Below, one piece after another: positions 37,568 through 49,054 of a stretch of DNA of 64,000 bases. The stretch lies in the NCBI GenBank assembly GCA_900240875.1, contig OESE01000198.1, positions 248,001 through 312,000 on the forward strand. The letters are read 5' to 3'. Both the position numbers and the translations under genes were made by a program. This DNA is from Crithidia expoeki (taxonomy: Eukaryota > Euglenozoa > Kinetoplastea > Trypanosomatida > Trypanosomatidae). The notes under the pieces are model-generated. The model had not been told where the DNA came from. It ran no database searches and saw nothing but the letters and a program-made list of their open reading frames with translations. Every line of letters begins with the position of its first letter. Position 1 is the first letter of the stretch.

Positions 37568-40500
37568 ATGTCGTCTCGCTCTTCACACTACAGCGGAAAG
37601 TCGGTATCGTCCTCCGCGGGCGAAACGGTCGTCACGAGCCACAGCACCGGCAGCTCCAGCCGCCACCGCCGCGCCGGCACTCTCGGCATCCACGAGCCGC
37701 GCGCTCCCCCGGTGAAAATGACGGCGGCGGAGCGTCTGCAGCTCATTCGCAACTCTATTACACGTCTGCAGTACATCTGCGAGCGGCAGTATCACACCGC
37801 AGCGCTTGACCAGACCACCGAGTCGTCTGTCGCAGCCTTTTTTGACCGCCTGCGCAAGAAGCTTTCACGGCTCGAGTTCAGCCGCAGCCACATCGGCACC
37901 CCCGAGACTGGCGGCCCGCAGCAGCTGCAGTTCATCACGAAAGAGGTGGGTCAGCTCATAAGCGTCGCGAAAGAAGTCGCTAAGGACACGGAGAGCACCT
38001 CAGCCACTGCCACGGCCGTCTATGAGGGCATGCAACACCACCACGTGCAGGAGGCTCTCGCAGAGCTGGAGGAACTGTCGTCACTCGTGCTGTCCAAGCC
38101 GGCTGACCAGCTGAGCCGCATGAACACCGACCTCCTCGCCGACCTCGTCGCATTTCACATCGATGAGTTTGACGCCTTCATGGCGCAGCGCGTTGAGGCT
38201 TTTGTGCGCGAGATGCACAACGAGGGCGCCTTCTACACCGGGGCCGTGATGACCGACGCGTCGCAGCGCGCCACCCCAATTGGCGTCTGCTCAGCGGTCC
38301 TGCTGGACGTGGCTGTAGGCGTGCGGCCGGGTCGTAGTGCCCGCATCGTAATCGAGCACGCCCGTCAGCAGGTGCGCAAGGTTGAGAATCGTATTCATGC
38401 CGCCGATATCGCACTGCATGCGTACCAGCCTGTGTCAGAAACGGAGATGCGTCAGTGCGAGGTGCAGCGGCGTGAGTTTTCAATCATGAAGGACCGCATC
38501 AGCCACGCCCTGCGCGAGTTGGAGCGGGTGCAACGTGCGTGGGAAGAGGAGGAGCAGACGACCTTCATCCGTGCCGCGTCGGACAGCAACGACCTCACCG
38601 CCCTCGTTCAGGGTAAGCGGCTGCACGAGATGGAGGTCATCGAGGAGGTACAGCGCCTACACGATCAAACTATCCATGCCTGCCTGCCCTTCGCCACACC
38701 TCAGTACCATCGCCGCTATGGGGAGACGTACAGCCAGCCCTGCCACATCCGCGTTGGTTTCCACTTTTTGCCGGACGTGAACACCGCGGCGGAGATAGCC
38801 GCTGCTGCTGCCCTGCCGACGTCTTCCTCGCCCGCTGCGTCCCCCCTGGTGCGGTCCTGCTGCATACCCTCTCGTCGGAGTTCTTTGCGCTGATGCGGCG
38901 GCTGCGCGTCGCGCCGGCTGACTACGCCACCTTCTCCTACCTCGTCCCGAGCAAGGAGCAATGCTGGGTGAATTTCTCGGAGTTCCCCGAGATGGTGAAA
39001 GGGGCCCACTGCGCTCTGCGCGACGTGGATGCCCGCCTCGACCACTTCCGCGCACTCGAGGAGCAGAAGGAGGTCGGGGCTTACTTCATCATGAACGGTG
39101 GAGAACGCATTCTGCGTGCCCTGCTTATGCAGCGCTGCAACGTGCCGATCAACATCTACCGTGAGAAGTTCGTCACGCAAGGCCCACATTTCTCGCCAAA
39201 GGCTGTCGTGATTCGTTGTAAACGTCCGAGTGGGCTGACGGCGCAGAACTACTTCTACTACACCACGACTGGCGAGGTCATCTTCTCTTTTGCGCGCAAG
39301 GTGGTGTGGCACTTGCCGGTGCCGTTTCTGCTGAGCGCTATGAATACGCAGAACGTGTCTGTGGTGGAGCTGCAACGGCTGCTGACGATTGGGATGCCGG
39401 AGGGCACGCACGCCGCCCGTGTAGAGGCCCTCTTGCAGCACCACCGCCAGAAACCCTACGGCGACCTGCGCAGTTTCCTGGATTACATGACAGTCCTCGG
39501 TCGTATGTACCGTGAATATCACCAAAGCTCCTCCACCTTCCATTTCCTACCTCTCTACACGAAAGGGACGGCCTGCCAGCACGACGCGTGGTACGGCATG
39601 TTCATGCTTCGCCGGCACATCCTGCCGCACCTGAACTGCGCTGACGCCGCCACACCGGACTTGGCGCCTGATGCGACGACGGCAGAGCTGGTGGCTTGGC
39701 TGTCCCCGGGGCTTCTGGCTGAGTTGGACCGGAAGTTTGACACGATGGTTGCCATCACCCGTCAGCTGTACTGTTTCATCGACGGCGTGGTGGAGCACCA
39801 GGGCAACGACGTACCGGCTTACCAAGAGCTCTTCACTGTCTCGCAGGTGCTGATGGGTGCCTTTGAGGTGTGCCTGAATCGCTACATGCGTTTGTTTGTC
39901 TACCGCTTGGGCCGTCACATGCCTGCGGCACTCTTCAAGCGCATTCTCAGCTTGCGCAGCTCGAGCGCAAGCGACGCTGAGGACGTACTTCGGCAAGTGC
40001 ATCAGTTCGTGGATTACTGCAGCCGCCACGGCGGTGGCGACCCTCTTGATCAGATGAAGAAGCTCCTCGTCACAGGTAACATGAACCTCGACCGCGAGGA
40101 GGACTTTTACTGCCCGCAGACATCGGGCTGGGTGGTAATGGCAGAGCATCTCAACTTCTACCGCTTCTTTGAGCAGCTGCGCTGCGTCCACCGCGGCAAG
40201 ACGATTGCGGAGATGCGCTCGAGCGAGGTGCGCAAGTATCCCTGTGAGGCTTACGGCTTCATCTGCATGGTGCACAGCCCGGACGGCGAGGACTGCGGTG
40301 TTCTGAATCACCTGAGTGTCTCGACGGTCATGTCGAATTCGCCCGACGCGGCAACAGTGGTGCAGCTGCGCGAGCTGGTGATGGCGGCGCTGCCGAACGT
40401 GCGCAGCCGTGCGACACGTTGCCCCGTGGTGGACCGGCTCTACTCGACGGTTCCCGTCTGGCTGGAGGGGGAGCTGCTCGGCTACCTTACGCCAGTGGAA

Positions 40501-42414
40501 GCTGAGAAAGCTGCTGTAACTATTCGCGGACGCAAGGCGCTGACGCTGCGGTCGCAGGTGCACGTGACAGGCGTGGTGCGCCGCAAAGACGCCACCCCGT
40601 TGCACACGCTCGAGGTGGTCTACATTGCCCCGCAGAACAAGGACCCAGCCGGGCTCTACATCTTCTACGACTGCGGCCGCCTCATGCGTCCGGTGCAGCA
40701 GTTGGAGTCGGCGGTGCACAAGGATATGGCCCACCTGCCCTTCCCTTTGGTTTTCATTGGGACGTGGGAGCAGAGTTGGTTGGACGTGGCGGCGGTGCCG
40801 AGCGACCCGCTCGACGCCGTGGTGCAGCTGAACAAGAAGTACACCTACATGGAGCAGAACGGCAGCAACCTCATCTCTCTCACCTCGACCACAATCCCCT
40901 TCTTCGAGTACAACTGCTCCCCACGCAACCTCTTTCAGTGTGGTCTGAGCAAGCAGTCGTCGGGGACACAGCTGCAAGCCCTTGCCTGGCGCAAGGAGGC
41001 GAAACTTTTCCGCACCTACTGTCCTCAGCGCTACATCAGCCGCACCCTTCCGATGGACTACTACGGCCTTGATGACGTGAACCTCGGTGTGAACGCCGTC
41101 ATCGCGATTCTCGCCTACACGGGCTACGACATGGACGATGCTGTGATCATCAATAGCACAGCGGCGCAGCGCGGCATGTTGACGGCAGGCATCACAGTGG
41201 CGAAGATCGTAACTGCTTCGGGCAAGGGAAACAACAAGGACGACGTCTTTGTTTTTCACAACCTCCTCTCGACCGGCGAACGCTTCACGAGCGAACTGGA
41301 GGCAAACGGGCTGCCGCCGAAGCGCGCGAACCCACAGAACGACACCTTCTCCTTCGACCGCGACCATAAGTACCCGGGCTTGCGCGACAACAGCGACGTG
41401 TATTGCTGCGCAAAGCGGGTGGAGAGAATTGACCCCTTCACGAACAAGACGGTCTACGAGTATACCCGTCACCACGCGACGAAGTGGCGCCATTTCGATA
41501 AGGGAGAGGATGCGTGGGTGCAACAGGTAATACCGCTCGTTTACAGCGGCCCCGACCCGACATCAGTACTGATGGTCTTTCGCATTCCACGCCCGCCGAC
41601 CGTCGGTGACAAGTTTTCGTCGCGGCACGGCCAGAAAGGCACGCTGCCGATACATATCCGCTCGCACGACCTCCCCTTCGCCAGCGCCAGCGGCATCACG
41701 CCGGATGTCATCATCAACCCGCACGCCTTCCCGTCTCGCATGACGGTTGGCATGGTGCTGGAGATCATGACGGCGAAAGTTGGCGCGGTAGAAGGGCGTT
41801 TCATAGACCACAGCGCGTGGGCCACCGTAGATGAGTCGCCGCGCGTTGCCGAGGTAATAGGCGATGCGCTCAGCAAAGCTGGCTACAATCGCTACGGCCG
41901 CGAGCATCTTATCGATGGTATCAGCGGTGAGGAGATGGAGGCAGACGTGTTCATGGGCATTTGCGGGTACCAGCGTCTGCGGCACATGGTGAGCGACAAG
42001 TGGCAGGCGCGTGCCCGCACTGATGCGCACACGTATCGCGCCGTGACCAAGACGGGCCAACCTGTGAAGGGCCGCAAGCGGCACGGTGGTGTGCGTGTTG
42101 GTGAGATGGAACGTGACGGGCTGCTCTCGCACGGTATTAGCGAGGTCGTGGTGGACCGTCTGCTACACGTGTCGGACAAGACGAAGGCCTTCATTTGCCC
42201 CAAGTGCGGCAGCTTGCTCTCGATTTACGAGCGTCACGCAACGGAGTACGGGACGTGGCGCACGTGCCGTTTCTGCGGCGCCGGGGCTGATGAGAGCACC
42301 GACACCATCGCCATGGTTGAGATTCCGCAGGTGCTGCGACTATGGGCGGCCGAACTGACGAGCATCGGTGTCCGCGTAGTGCTTAAGACTTCCGAGCTGT
42401 CAGACTTTGCATAA
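37568..42414 (+). CDS. RPA2: RNA polymerase I second-largest subunit, frameshifted in this sequence
   Basis: Two overlapping frames encode one protein of about 1615 residues. Frame one (37568-38893) holds a Ser-rich start and an extension of about 380 residues rich in helices, then the first lines of the polymerase core (HIRVGFHFLPDV). Frame two (open from before 38893 to 42414) holds the rest. Diagnostic motifs are GERILRALLMQRCN, the catalytic-region GYDMDDAVIIN, GDKFSSRHGQKG with its active-site Lys/Arg/His, and the C-terminal zinc ribbon with CPKCG and CRFCG. The N-terminal extension is a known peculiarity of trypanosomatid RPA2, which supports Pol I rather than II or III. In these organisms Pol I makes rRNA and some protein-coding transcripts. 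The frames change at the run of six C at 38841-38846; seven C would give one continuous frame. The first frame's stop and an ATG overlap as TGATG at 38891-38895. Confidence 0.93.
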
Positions 42415-43555
42415 GGTGGTGTGGCATGGATTTGGAGAGTTGCGTTTGCAACTTTTTGTTTTTATTGCTCATGTCAATCAACGTGCGTGAAGAAGCGGCA
42501 TTTTGTTTTGTTCTGAAGTGGGTTTGCTGCTCACAGAATGCGGTAGTAAGCAACTTACAATTTTTTTTGTTTGGTATTTACGGTGTATGCCGCTAGTGTG
42601 CTTGTGGGTCGCTTTGATGGTCTCTCTTTATACAACGTGCTGCGGATAATCTGGCGTGGGCAACCTTCTTACGTGCTTTGCTGTGGAGATCTTTTCAATT
42701 GTTTTCGCTCTGATCGAGTTGTTGAGGGGTTAGGGCACACATAATATAGCCGCGGCTTGTGTTGTTTCTTTTTTCTTTTTTTTTCCCTAATGAGTCTTAC
42801 TAAGTGCCGTCAGGTTAACATAAGCAGGAACATTTGTTGTCTTACGCTATGAGTCTTCGTCTAACTAAATGACAAAGCTCTTAATAATCTCTCTTACGTA
42901 AGCTGCTTGAACTAACACAAGGTTTCCCCCTTTAGGATCCCAGCTGCAAGTCAAGCTGCTTGGAAAACGTCAAAGAATGCCTGTTGCTTAATTAGGAAAA
43001 CAACGGAAGTTGCGAAGGTTATTCGCACAATATCTGTGCTGCTATGTATGCGAGCTTAAAGCACTACACAGATCTCGGTAATCAGGTGAACACTGGGTTA
43101 ATGTAGGAATACAACATTTCAGAATATCTGAATTTAGTGTTGCAGATGACTTCTCATTTTGACCTTTTCCCTTTTCTATTGCCTTTCATCTGCGTTTGTG
43201 CAGCGTAAACGGCCAAGGGGGTCTTACTTCAGTTTTAAGGATTTTTTTTCTTCTAGGCTTCTCCCTGCAGAAGTAGGTGTGCTTTTGCGGTTACCAGCGT
43301 TCCCATCAGCACCCCTTTTCTGGAGTGCTCCTTCTTCGTTCCCTTCTAGCCGCGTTGACCTGGCGAGCGCTGCCACCTGCACGTTGATTTTATCGCTCGT
43401 TTTTTTTTTACTGTTTGCTGATTTCATCCCCTGGAACGTGAAGCGCTTATTACCGCTCAACGCCATTTCGACTCCAGGACACATATTCAAAAAGCGGGGG
43501 ATCTTTATTGGGATTTTTTTTTATTTTTGGCTCAGAAAACCAGGGCGAAAAAGAA
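42415..43555. other. Spacer (1.1 kb), no supported gene
   Basis: AT-rich with T runs at about 42560, 42770-42785 and 43242-43250. No RNA gene signature is seen. It ends in the splice-acceptor at 43513-43535. Confidence 0.6.
43513..43535 (+). promoter_or_regulatory. Predicted trans-splice acceptor
   Basis: A tract of almost only T is followed by CTCAG, with AG at 43534-43535. The Raptor ATG is 20 bases downstream at 43556. Confidence 0.65.
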
Positions 43556-46500
43556 ATGCTCGCCCGCCGGCGAAATGCGGCTCGGCGCTCTGGTCCGTCT
43601 GCCACCAACGCAGCTGGCGGCAACCCCTCGGCCACAAACGCCAATACGGCCTCTACTCCCATCAACACTGGTAGCAGCGGCGTCAACGCACACACCTACG
43701 AAATCCAGACCTCTGCGGCGCTGGAAGAGGTCATCGCGGAACGCGTGGCCGCCTTTGCGCCGTCCGACTTGCCGTCGCTCGTGAACGACGACACGATGGT
43801 CGAGGCGAGTGGCAGTGGCGTCAGCGCACTGGAAGATGTCACACTAGTTGAGGGCACCACGCGCTACCGCGTCCGCATCACCCAGGCGGTTCTCTTCGTG
43901 TACCTTCACATCGGCAGCGACCCGCCGGACTTCCCACGTGTGGAGCCGTGTGCCAAGACGGAGTGTTGGGTTGATCCGATGGTGGCTCACGTCGCGCAGA
44001 GCGCCCACCACGGCGGCCGCGGCGGCGGCAGCGAAAGCATCGCCGAGCTCCTCGAACGGCAGTACCGCAACGTGCTGCGGGAGGATGTGAACGTGTTGCG
44101 GGTGGTGGAGGCCAGCCTGGAGGTATCGCGTGGGGCACTGGTAAAAAGCCGGCGTATGGCCCGCGACGGTCGTATCTTAATCCACTACAACGGCCACGGT
44201 ATGCCGCGGGCGACCGAGCTCGGGGAGGTGTGGATGTTCGACAAGGAACGGACGCACTACGTGCCGCTGAACATTGCTGAGATGGCGGAGTTAGCCGACA
44301 CACCGGCGATCTACATTTTTGACTGCAACTCCGCCGGCTCGCTGCTGCAGCGGTGGTGCAAGGATCGCCTGCAGGAGCGGCGGCCGCACGACTTGCTCAT
44401 CTGTGCCTGCAGTGCAGGGGAGACGCTGCCGCTGAGCCCGGCGCTGCCGGCGGACTTACTGACCTCCTGCCTCACCACGCCGCTGAAGATGGCCCTGGAG
44501 TGGTACATTGGGTTTTCTTACCATGCCCTGCTGCTACCACACGTAACGACGGAGATGATTCGCAACATTCCCGGCGACAACAACGACCGCAAGTCGCCGC
44601 GCGGCGAGCTGAACTGGATCTTGAACGCCGTCACCGACACCATCGCATGGTGCACGTTGCCGCCGACGCAGTTTCACTACCTGTTTCGCCAAGATACAGC
44701 GGTGAAGGGCATCTTCCGTAACTGCATCCTCGCCGACCGCCTTCTGCGGGAGTCAGGGTGCACGCCGGTGACGTACCCGGCGCTGTCCGAGGACGCCCAT
44801 ATGCACCCCATGTGGGAGGTTTGGGAGTACACTGTGGACAAATGCGTGAGCCAACTGCCACGCCTGCTGGCCGCTGGTGACGGCGCCGCCGCCTACGAGC
44901 CCTCAACTTTCTTCGATGATCAGCTCACGGCTTTCGAAGTTTGGGTGGAGTCTGGTGATATGTCCGAGGTGCCGGAGCAGCTACCCTGCGTGTTGCTCGC
45001 GTTGACTCAGGTGCTCTACCGCGTCCGCGCGTTTACGCTGCTTGCGAAGTACCTCGACTCCGGCCGCACCGCTGGCAAGCGCGCCATTTTGTGTGGCATC
45101 CTTCCCTACATGAGTAAGCTGATCACGCAGGCACCCGAGGTGTTTCTCATAGTGACGGTGCTGTGGATGCAGGTCGTTCGCGCCGACCCAGCCGAGGGCT
45201 GCAGCGAGATGCAGAAGAACCAGTGTGAGAAGTACTTCACGAGTCTGCTGAAGCTCGATGAGGCATCCACCACGATCAAGTATGTCGACTACGGCCAGAT
45301 CGTCAACTACGCACGGCCGGATTCGCCGCGCAACAACGGCGGCTACTCGAACGTCGCCACGAACGTCGCACCGCGGCAGAAGCGGGCGGAGCTGAATCCG
45401 CGGTCCGCCGTACTGACCAGCTCGGCCAGCCTCGATGCCATCCCGGACGCGGATCAGCAACAGCAGCAGCAACCACTGCAGCCGGTCCGTTCGCCTCGAG
45501 CCGAACCTCCGCAGCCGCTACAGCGTGCTCAGCCCTCCGTTGTTGCCATGCCGAAGCCGAGCAGTGTCGCCAGTCACCTCATTAATCCGGGGCAGACCGT
45601 ATACTTCTTAATGAAGGACGTCAATCTCTCTCGGTGCAAGAGCATGTCCTGCTACGTCCTCTGCCACTTCTTGCAGCGCGGCGAGCGGCAGTGCATCCTT
45701 TCCTGGAACAACCGCCTCCTCAACGCCGCTTTCCCCTGCCTGTCCTCACCACACGCGGAGCTGCGGTCGTGGGCGTGCCTCGTGCTGTCCCGCCTCTTCC
45801 TCGGCCTTCGACATGCGAAGAACTACGTGTCGAAGGAGTGCGCTTCGCGCGTGGACTTGTTTACGCGGTTGCTGCAGGATCGCTCGCCGGTGGTGCGCAG
45901 CTCCTGCGTCACCCTTCTCTCCAGCATTGTAGGCGTGCGGGTGGACCTCCTTCCACAGGAGCAGCAGGTGCGACGTCTGCAGATGGAGAAATCGCTGTTG
46001 ATTAAGCTGCGTGAGTATGTTTTCGACGCCAGCGTTAACGTGCGCGAAGAACTGATCTTCTTCTGCTGCCAGGTACTGTATGCGTACCGCGGCATCCTCC
46101 CGGTGGCACACCGAGAGAAGATCTCTGAGTACGTACTGGCGGTGGGGCAGCAGGGCGGGGGGTGGGTGCTTGAGGAGGCGGAAGTGGGCGTGAAGTCGCA
46201 GCTGAACGCGGCACGCCCCACGGTAAACTCCATGTTTGATGACACTGTTGTCTTTGAGACTCCCTTTTTAACCGTCGATGATCCGATGCCGCCGACGCGA
46301 GAGGTGGAGGCAGAGAAGCTGACCCCCGCTGCGCTGTCGATAATGGAGGGCCTCCTACATGACGCGGCGCTTCTCTTATGCACCCTCTACTCGAACTGTG
46401 ATGGCGCGCTGGTCAACAAGGCGCTGCGCGCCCTCGCCACCGGTGCCGCACCGCAGTCGCAGCGGTTTGCCTCTGAGGCACTGCGCACGATGTCGCGTGT

Positions 46501-48040
46501 GGCCTCGGTGGAGTCGGCAGACTACTGGTCCGAAGCGGACCGTACGCGCGCGACGTGGAACGCGGACATGATGAAGCAACTCGTGCTCGACATGCGGGAC
46601 CGCAAGCTGGAGCCACACCGCCGCTATACCTCGCCGGCTGGCAGTCCGCTGTCCGCAGTGCACCAGCACTCGCAGGCGGAGGGGGAGAGCTACAATACCG
46701 CCGGCGGTAGCGGCAACAACAACAACAACGGTAGTGGCGTTGGGACCGCGGGCCGACAAAACGACCTGCCGTCAACATCCACGCAGTTTCATTCTCCCTC
46801 GTCTTCTCCGGTGTCGCGTAAACACGCGGAGGCAGAGCGCCACCTCGTGCTGTGCAGCGCGCTGCGTCCCGACACGGTCGTCTGCACCGCCTTCCGCGCA
46901 CTGGAGGCGTCCATGATCATCGCGACGAAAAACCAGCGCATCTCCTACATCTCGTACGACAACTACAACACCCAGTTGAAGTTGCACAGCTTTCCGGTGC
47001 AGCTTTCGGGCCCGCTGCACGAGCTGCACATTATCAATGACCTTTCCGAGCAGTCTGGGTTGCTGCTGGTGGACAAGCGAGGCGGTTTCAGCCTGATGAA
47101 AGGTTGCTGGGACCCGAACACCGTCCCAACGGAGGCCGCCGTGTTCTCTGCCTGTCCGCCGCCGCCGCCGAATCGGTGGCTCGACATCAAGTCCACCTAC
47201 CGCAGCAGCTCTGCCCTGCTTTTCTACGGTGGGCCCATCGGGCCCGAGGGCGGCACCGCGATTCACATCGTATCACTGTCCGAAGAGCAAGTCGTGCAGC
47301 GCCTCAACGTCTCGGGCAACCCTGTCATGACTTCGTTAGAGACACACACGACGCAGCGGGCCCTGCTGGCCGGATTTGCGGACGGCGTGGTGCGCTACTA
47401 CGACGACCGGCAGCGACAGGGGCAGATGGGTGCGGTGGGGATGGTGAACTGCCGCTTACCCGGCACCGCCCTAACAGCACCGATGGAGGCGGTGGTCGGG
47501 GCGGGTCCCGTCGCCACAAACACCGGTTTTTCTATTGTCGCGGCCACTCGCAGCGCGTTTTACGTCTTTGATGCCCGCCGCCTCAACGAGCCGCAGCTCT
47601 GTGTGAGCAATCAGGATCTGTACTACGGGTATGGCTACAACGCGCAAGCGAGCGGCGTGAGCGCGAATACGAGTACTGTTGCTGGTGTTGGTGTGGATGG
47701 TGGCCCCACTCATGCGTTGTCGATGACACCATCGCACGGCGGTTCGACACTGGCCGCTGCCCCTCGCATCACCCGCTGCTCTGTCGGCGTGCACACCGGA
47801 CTTGTAGGCCTGGCCTTCCAGAATAATACGTATGCCGCCTTCAACACGAAGGGCTTGATCTTGAATGAACACCCTTTGACCGTGTCAAATGGTGTGGAGG
47901 GGCAGCTGGTGCCGCAACAACAGCAGCAACAGCATCGTACGCGTTCCTCGGTGCAGCCCATCTTACCTGGCAGCTGTGTTGCCCACCCGCTTCGACCACT
48001 CATGACGTTTGGTGGTGACTTGATGTTCTTGCAGCTGTGA
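43556..48040 (+). CDS. RPTOR: Raptor, TORC1 scaffold subunit, 1494 aa
   Basis: Residues about 100-330 form the Raptor N-terminal caspase-like domain. It contains YNGHGMPRATELGEVWMFD (His214) and IYIFDCNSAGSLLQ (Cys257). The following blocks (DLLICACSAGETLP; LTTPLKMALEWYIG; LNWILNAVTDTIAW; HPMWEVWEYTVD) also match Raptor. HEAT-like helices run through about 430-900 (LLNAAFPCLSSPHAELRSWACLVLSRLF). Linkers rich in Asn, Ser and Gln lie at about 590-680 and 1010-1090. The last 400 residues form beta-rich WD40-like repeats (FADGVVRYYDDRQ; VHTGLVGLAFQNNTYAAF). Raptor recruits substrates to TOR kinase and controls growth. It lies 1.1 kb downstream of the Pol I subunit gene. The start is the first ATG after the splice AG; total length is close to that of other Raptors. 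Confidence 0.95.
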   Translation: MLARRRNAARRSGPSATNAAGGNPSATNANTASTPINTGSSGVNAHTYEIQTSAALEEVIAERVAAFAPSDLPSLVNDDTMVEASGSGVSALEDVTLVEGTTRYRVRITQAVLFVYLHIGSDPPDFPRVEPCAKTECWVDPMVAHVAQSAHHGGRGGGSESIAELLERQYRNVLREDVNVLRVVEASLEVSRGALVKSRRMARDGRILIHYNGHGMPRATELGEVWMFDKERTHYVPLNIAEMAELADTPAIYIFDCNSAGSLLQRWCKDRLQERRPHDLLICACSAGETLPLSPALPADLLTSCLTTPLKMALEWYIGFSYHALLLPHVTTEMIRNIPGDNNDRKSPRGELNWILNAVTDTIAWCTLPPTQFHYLFRQDTAVKGIFRNCILADRLLRESGCTPVTYPALSEDAHMHPMWEVWEYTVDKCVSQLPRLLAAGDGAAAYEPSTFFDDQLTAFEVWVESGDMSEVPEQLPCVLLALTQVLYRVRAFTLLAKYLDSGRTAGKRAILCGILPYMSKLITQAPEVFLIVTVLWMQVVRADPAEGCSEMQKNQCEKYFTSLLKLDEASTTIKYVDYGQIVNYARPDSPRNNGGYSNVATNVAPRQKRAELNPRSAVLTSSASLDAIPDADQQQQQQPLQPVRSPRAEPPQPLQRAQPSVVAMPKPSSVASHLINPGQTVYFLMKDVNLSRCKSMSCYVLCHFLQRGERQCILSWNNRLLNAAFPCLSSPHAELRSWACLVLSRLFLGLRHAKNYVSKECASRVDLFTRLLQDRSPVVRSSCVTLLSSIVGVRVDLLPQEQQVRRLQMEKSLLIKLREYVFDASVNVREELIFFCCQVLYAYRGILPVAHREKISEYVLAVGQQGGGWVLEEAEVGVKSQLNAARPTVNSMFDDTVVFETPFLTVDDPMPPTREVEAEKLTPAALSIMEGLLHDAALLLCTLYSNCDGALVNKALRALATGAAPQSQRFASEALRTMSRVASVESADYWSEADRTRATWNADMMKQLVLDMRDRKLEPHRRYTSPAGSPLSAVHQHSQAEGESYNTAGGSGNNNNNGSGVGTAGRQNDLPSTSTQFHSPSSSPVSRKHAEAERHLVLCSALRPDTVVCTAFRALEASMIIATKNQRISYISYDNYNTQLKLHSFPVQLSGPLHELHIINDLSEQSGLLLVDKRGGFSLMKGCWDPNTVPTEAAVFSACPPPPPNRWLDIKSTYRSSSALLFYGGPIGPEGGTAIHIVSLSEEQVVQRLNVSGNPVMTSLETHTTQRALLAGFADGVVRYYDDRQRQGQMGAVGMVNCRLPGTALTAPMEAVVGAGPVATNTGFSIVAATRSAFYVFDARRLNEPQLCVSNQDLYYGYGYNAQASGVSANTSTVAGVGVDGGPTHALSMTPSHGGSTLAAAPRITRCSVGVHTGLVGLAFQNNTYAAFNTKGLILNEHPLTVSNGVEGQLVPQQQQQQHRTRSSVQPILPGSCVAHPLRPLMTFGGDLMFLQL

Positions 48041-49054
48041 TGAAAGAAGGTTTCAGCGATCCCAAGGGAAAAACGGAAGCACTCTTTTTAAACTGCTTCA
48101 AACATGTTGTCTTACGGTGAGGCTGCGTTTTTTTTTTTTTTTGCGGATTCCTCTGAGTTTTTAACCGTGAAACCCTGCCACTTGCCTGGGAAGTCTTTAC
48201 TTCTAGAGCTGTTGCAGTGCGTCGAATAAAAAGCTAGGTGCGCAGGAAAGAAGACGACGACACAATCGGACTTGTCACCGCTAACGTTTGATAGACTGCT
48301 TTCTATTTTTTGAAAGAAAGCTGAATGGAGCTGAGTACGGCGGATAAATCCTCTAGTTTTCTTGTAATGCCTCTCTGCTGGTAATTCGCCCCAGAGCTAA
48401 AACGTGCGTTTTCTTTCATTCCGATCTGGGCTTTCCTTTTTTTCCTGTACGTTGGTAGTTTCAGGTCCGCGAAGAACTTCCATCGAAAGAGGAAGAGCGC
48501 ATCTCCGGGGCTACTTCAGCACCAGCAAATGAGTCTCCTTCTACCGTATAACGCTTTATGTCTTGTCTTCCCCCTGCTTTCCTCTGAAGCGCTCTCGTTG
48601 CGCCGCATTCACTGAAGCATCTACGCATTATCAGCTAAGTAGAGTGCGTTTAGCTGCAATGCTTACGTTTCCGCGTCCCTGTACTCTGTTTTGTTTGTTT
48701 GTTTCACAGGAGACACAAACCACAGCCTCGTTTTCTTGTGATTGGGTTGCCTGTCAGCTCCCCTAACGCCGCATTCCTCTTCTGTTTTCTTTTTTGTTTT
48801 CTCTCTCTCCCCCTTAGAGATGATACCTGCTGTTCTCGTGCAACAGACCTCCGCCCACAATAATTATCGTTCAGGAAAGCACAACTCAGTTTTGACGAAA
48901 GAAAAAAGAAAAACGCTGCTCGGGATCACACATCCTACAAAAAGAAAAAACCTGTTAGTACCTATTGCACGTTGCGAAACAACAAGATCAAAATCAGCAG
49001 CCTCGCCTTTTCCTTCGAATCCTTCCCCAACTCATTCGGCTTTATACCTGCTCG
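48041..49054. other. Spacer (1.0 kb), no supported gene
   Basis: T run at 48128-48142 and T-rich DNA throughout, with a strong splice signal at 48780-48817. A small upstream frame beginning at ATG 48820 runs into the next gene in another frame and is taken as non-coding. Confidence 0.55.
48780..48817 (+). promoter_or_regulatory. Predicted trans-splice acceptor
   Basis: A long T/C tract ends in CTTAG with AG at 48816-48817. An ATG three bases later would open a frame that overlaps the start of the broken gene at 49055 out of frame. This would be an upstream ORF if that site is used. Confidence 0.55.

Noticed and set aside
39547-41523. 658-residue reading frame on the minus strand within RPA2
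   Set aside because: It is an antisense shadow of a GC-biased coding region, very rich in His, Arg and Val, and it opposes the direction of the array.
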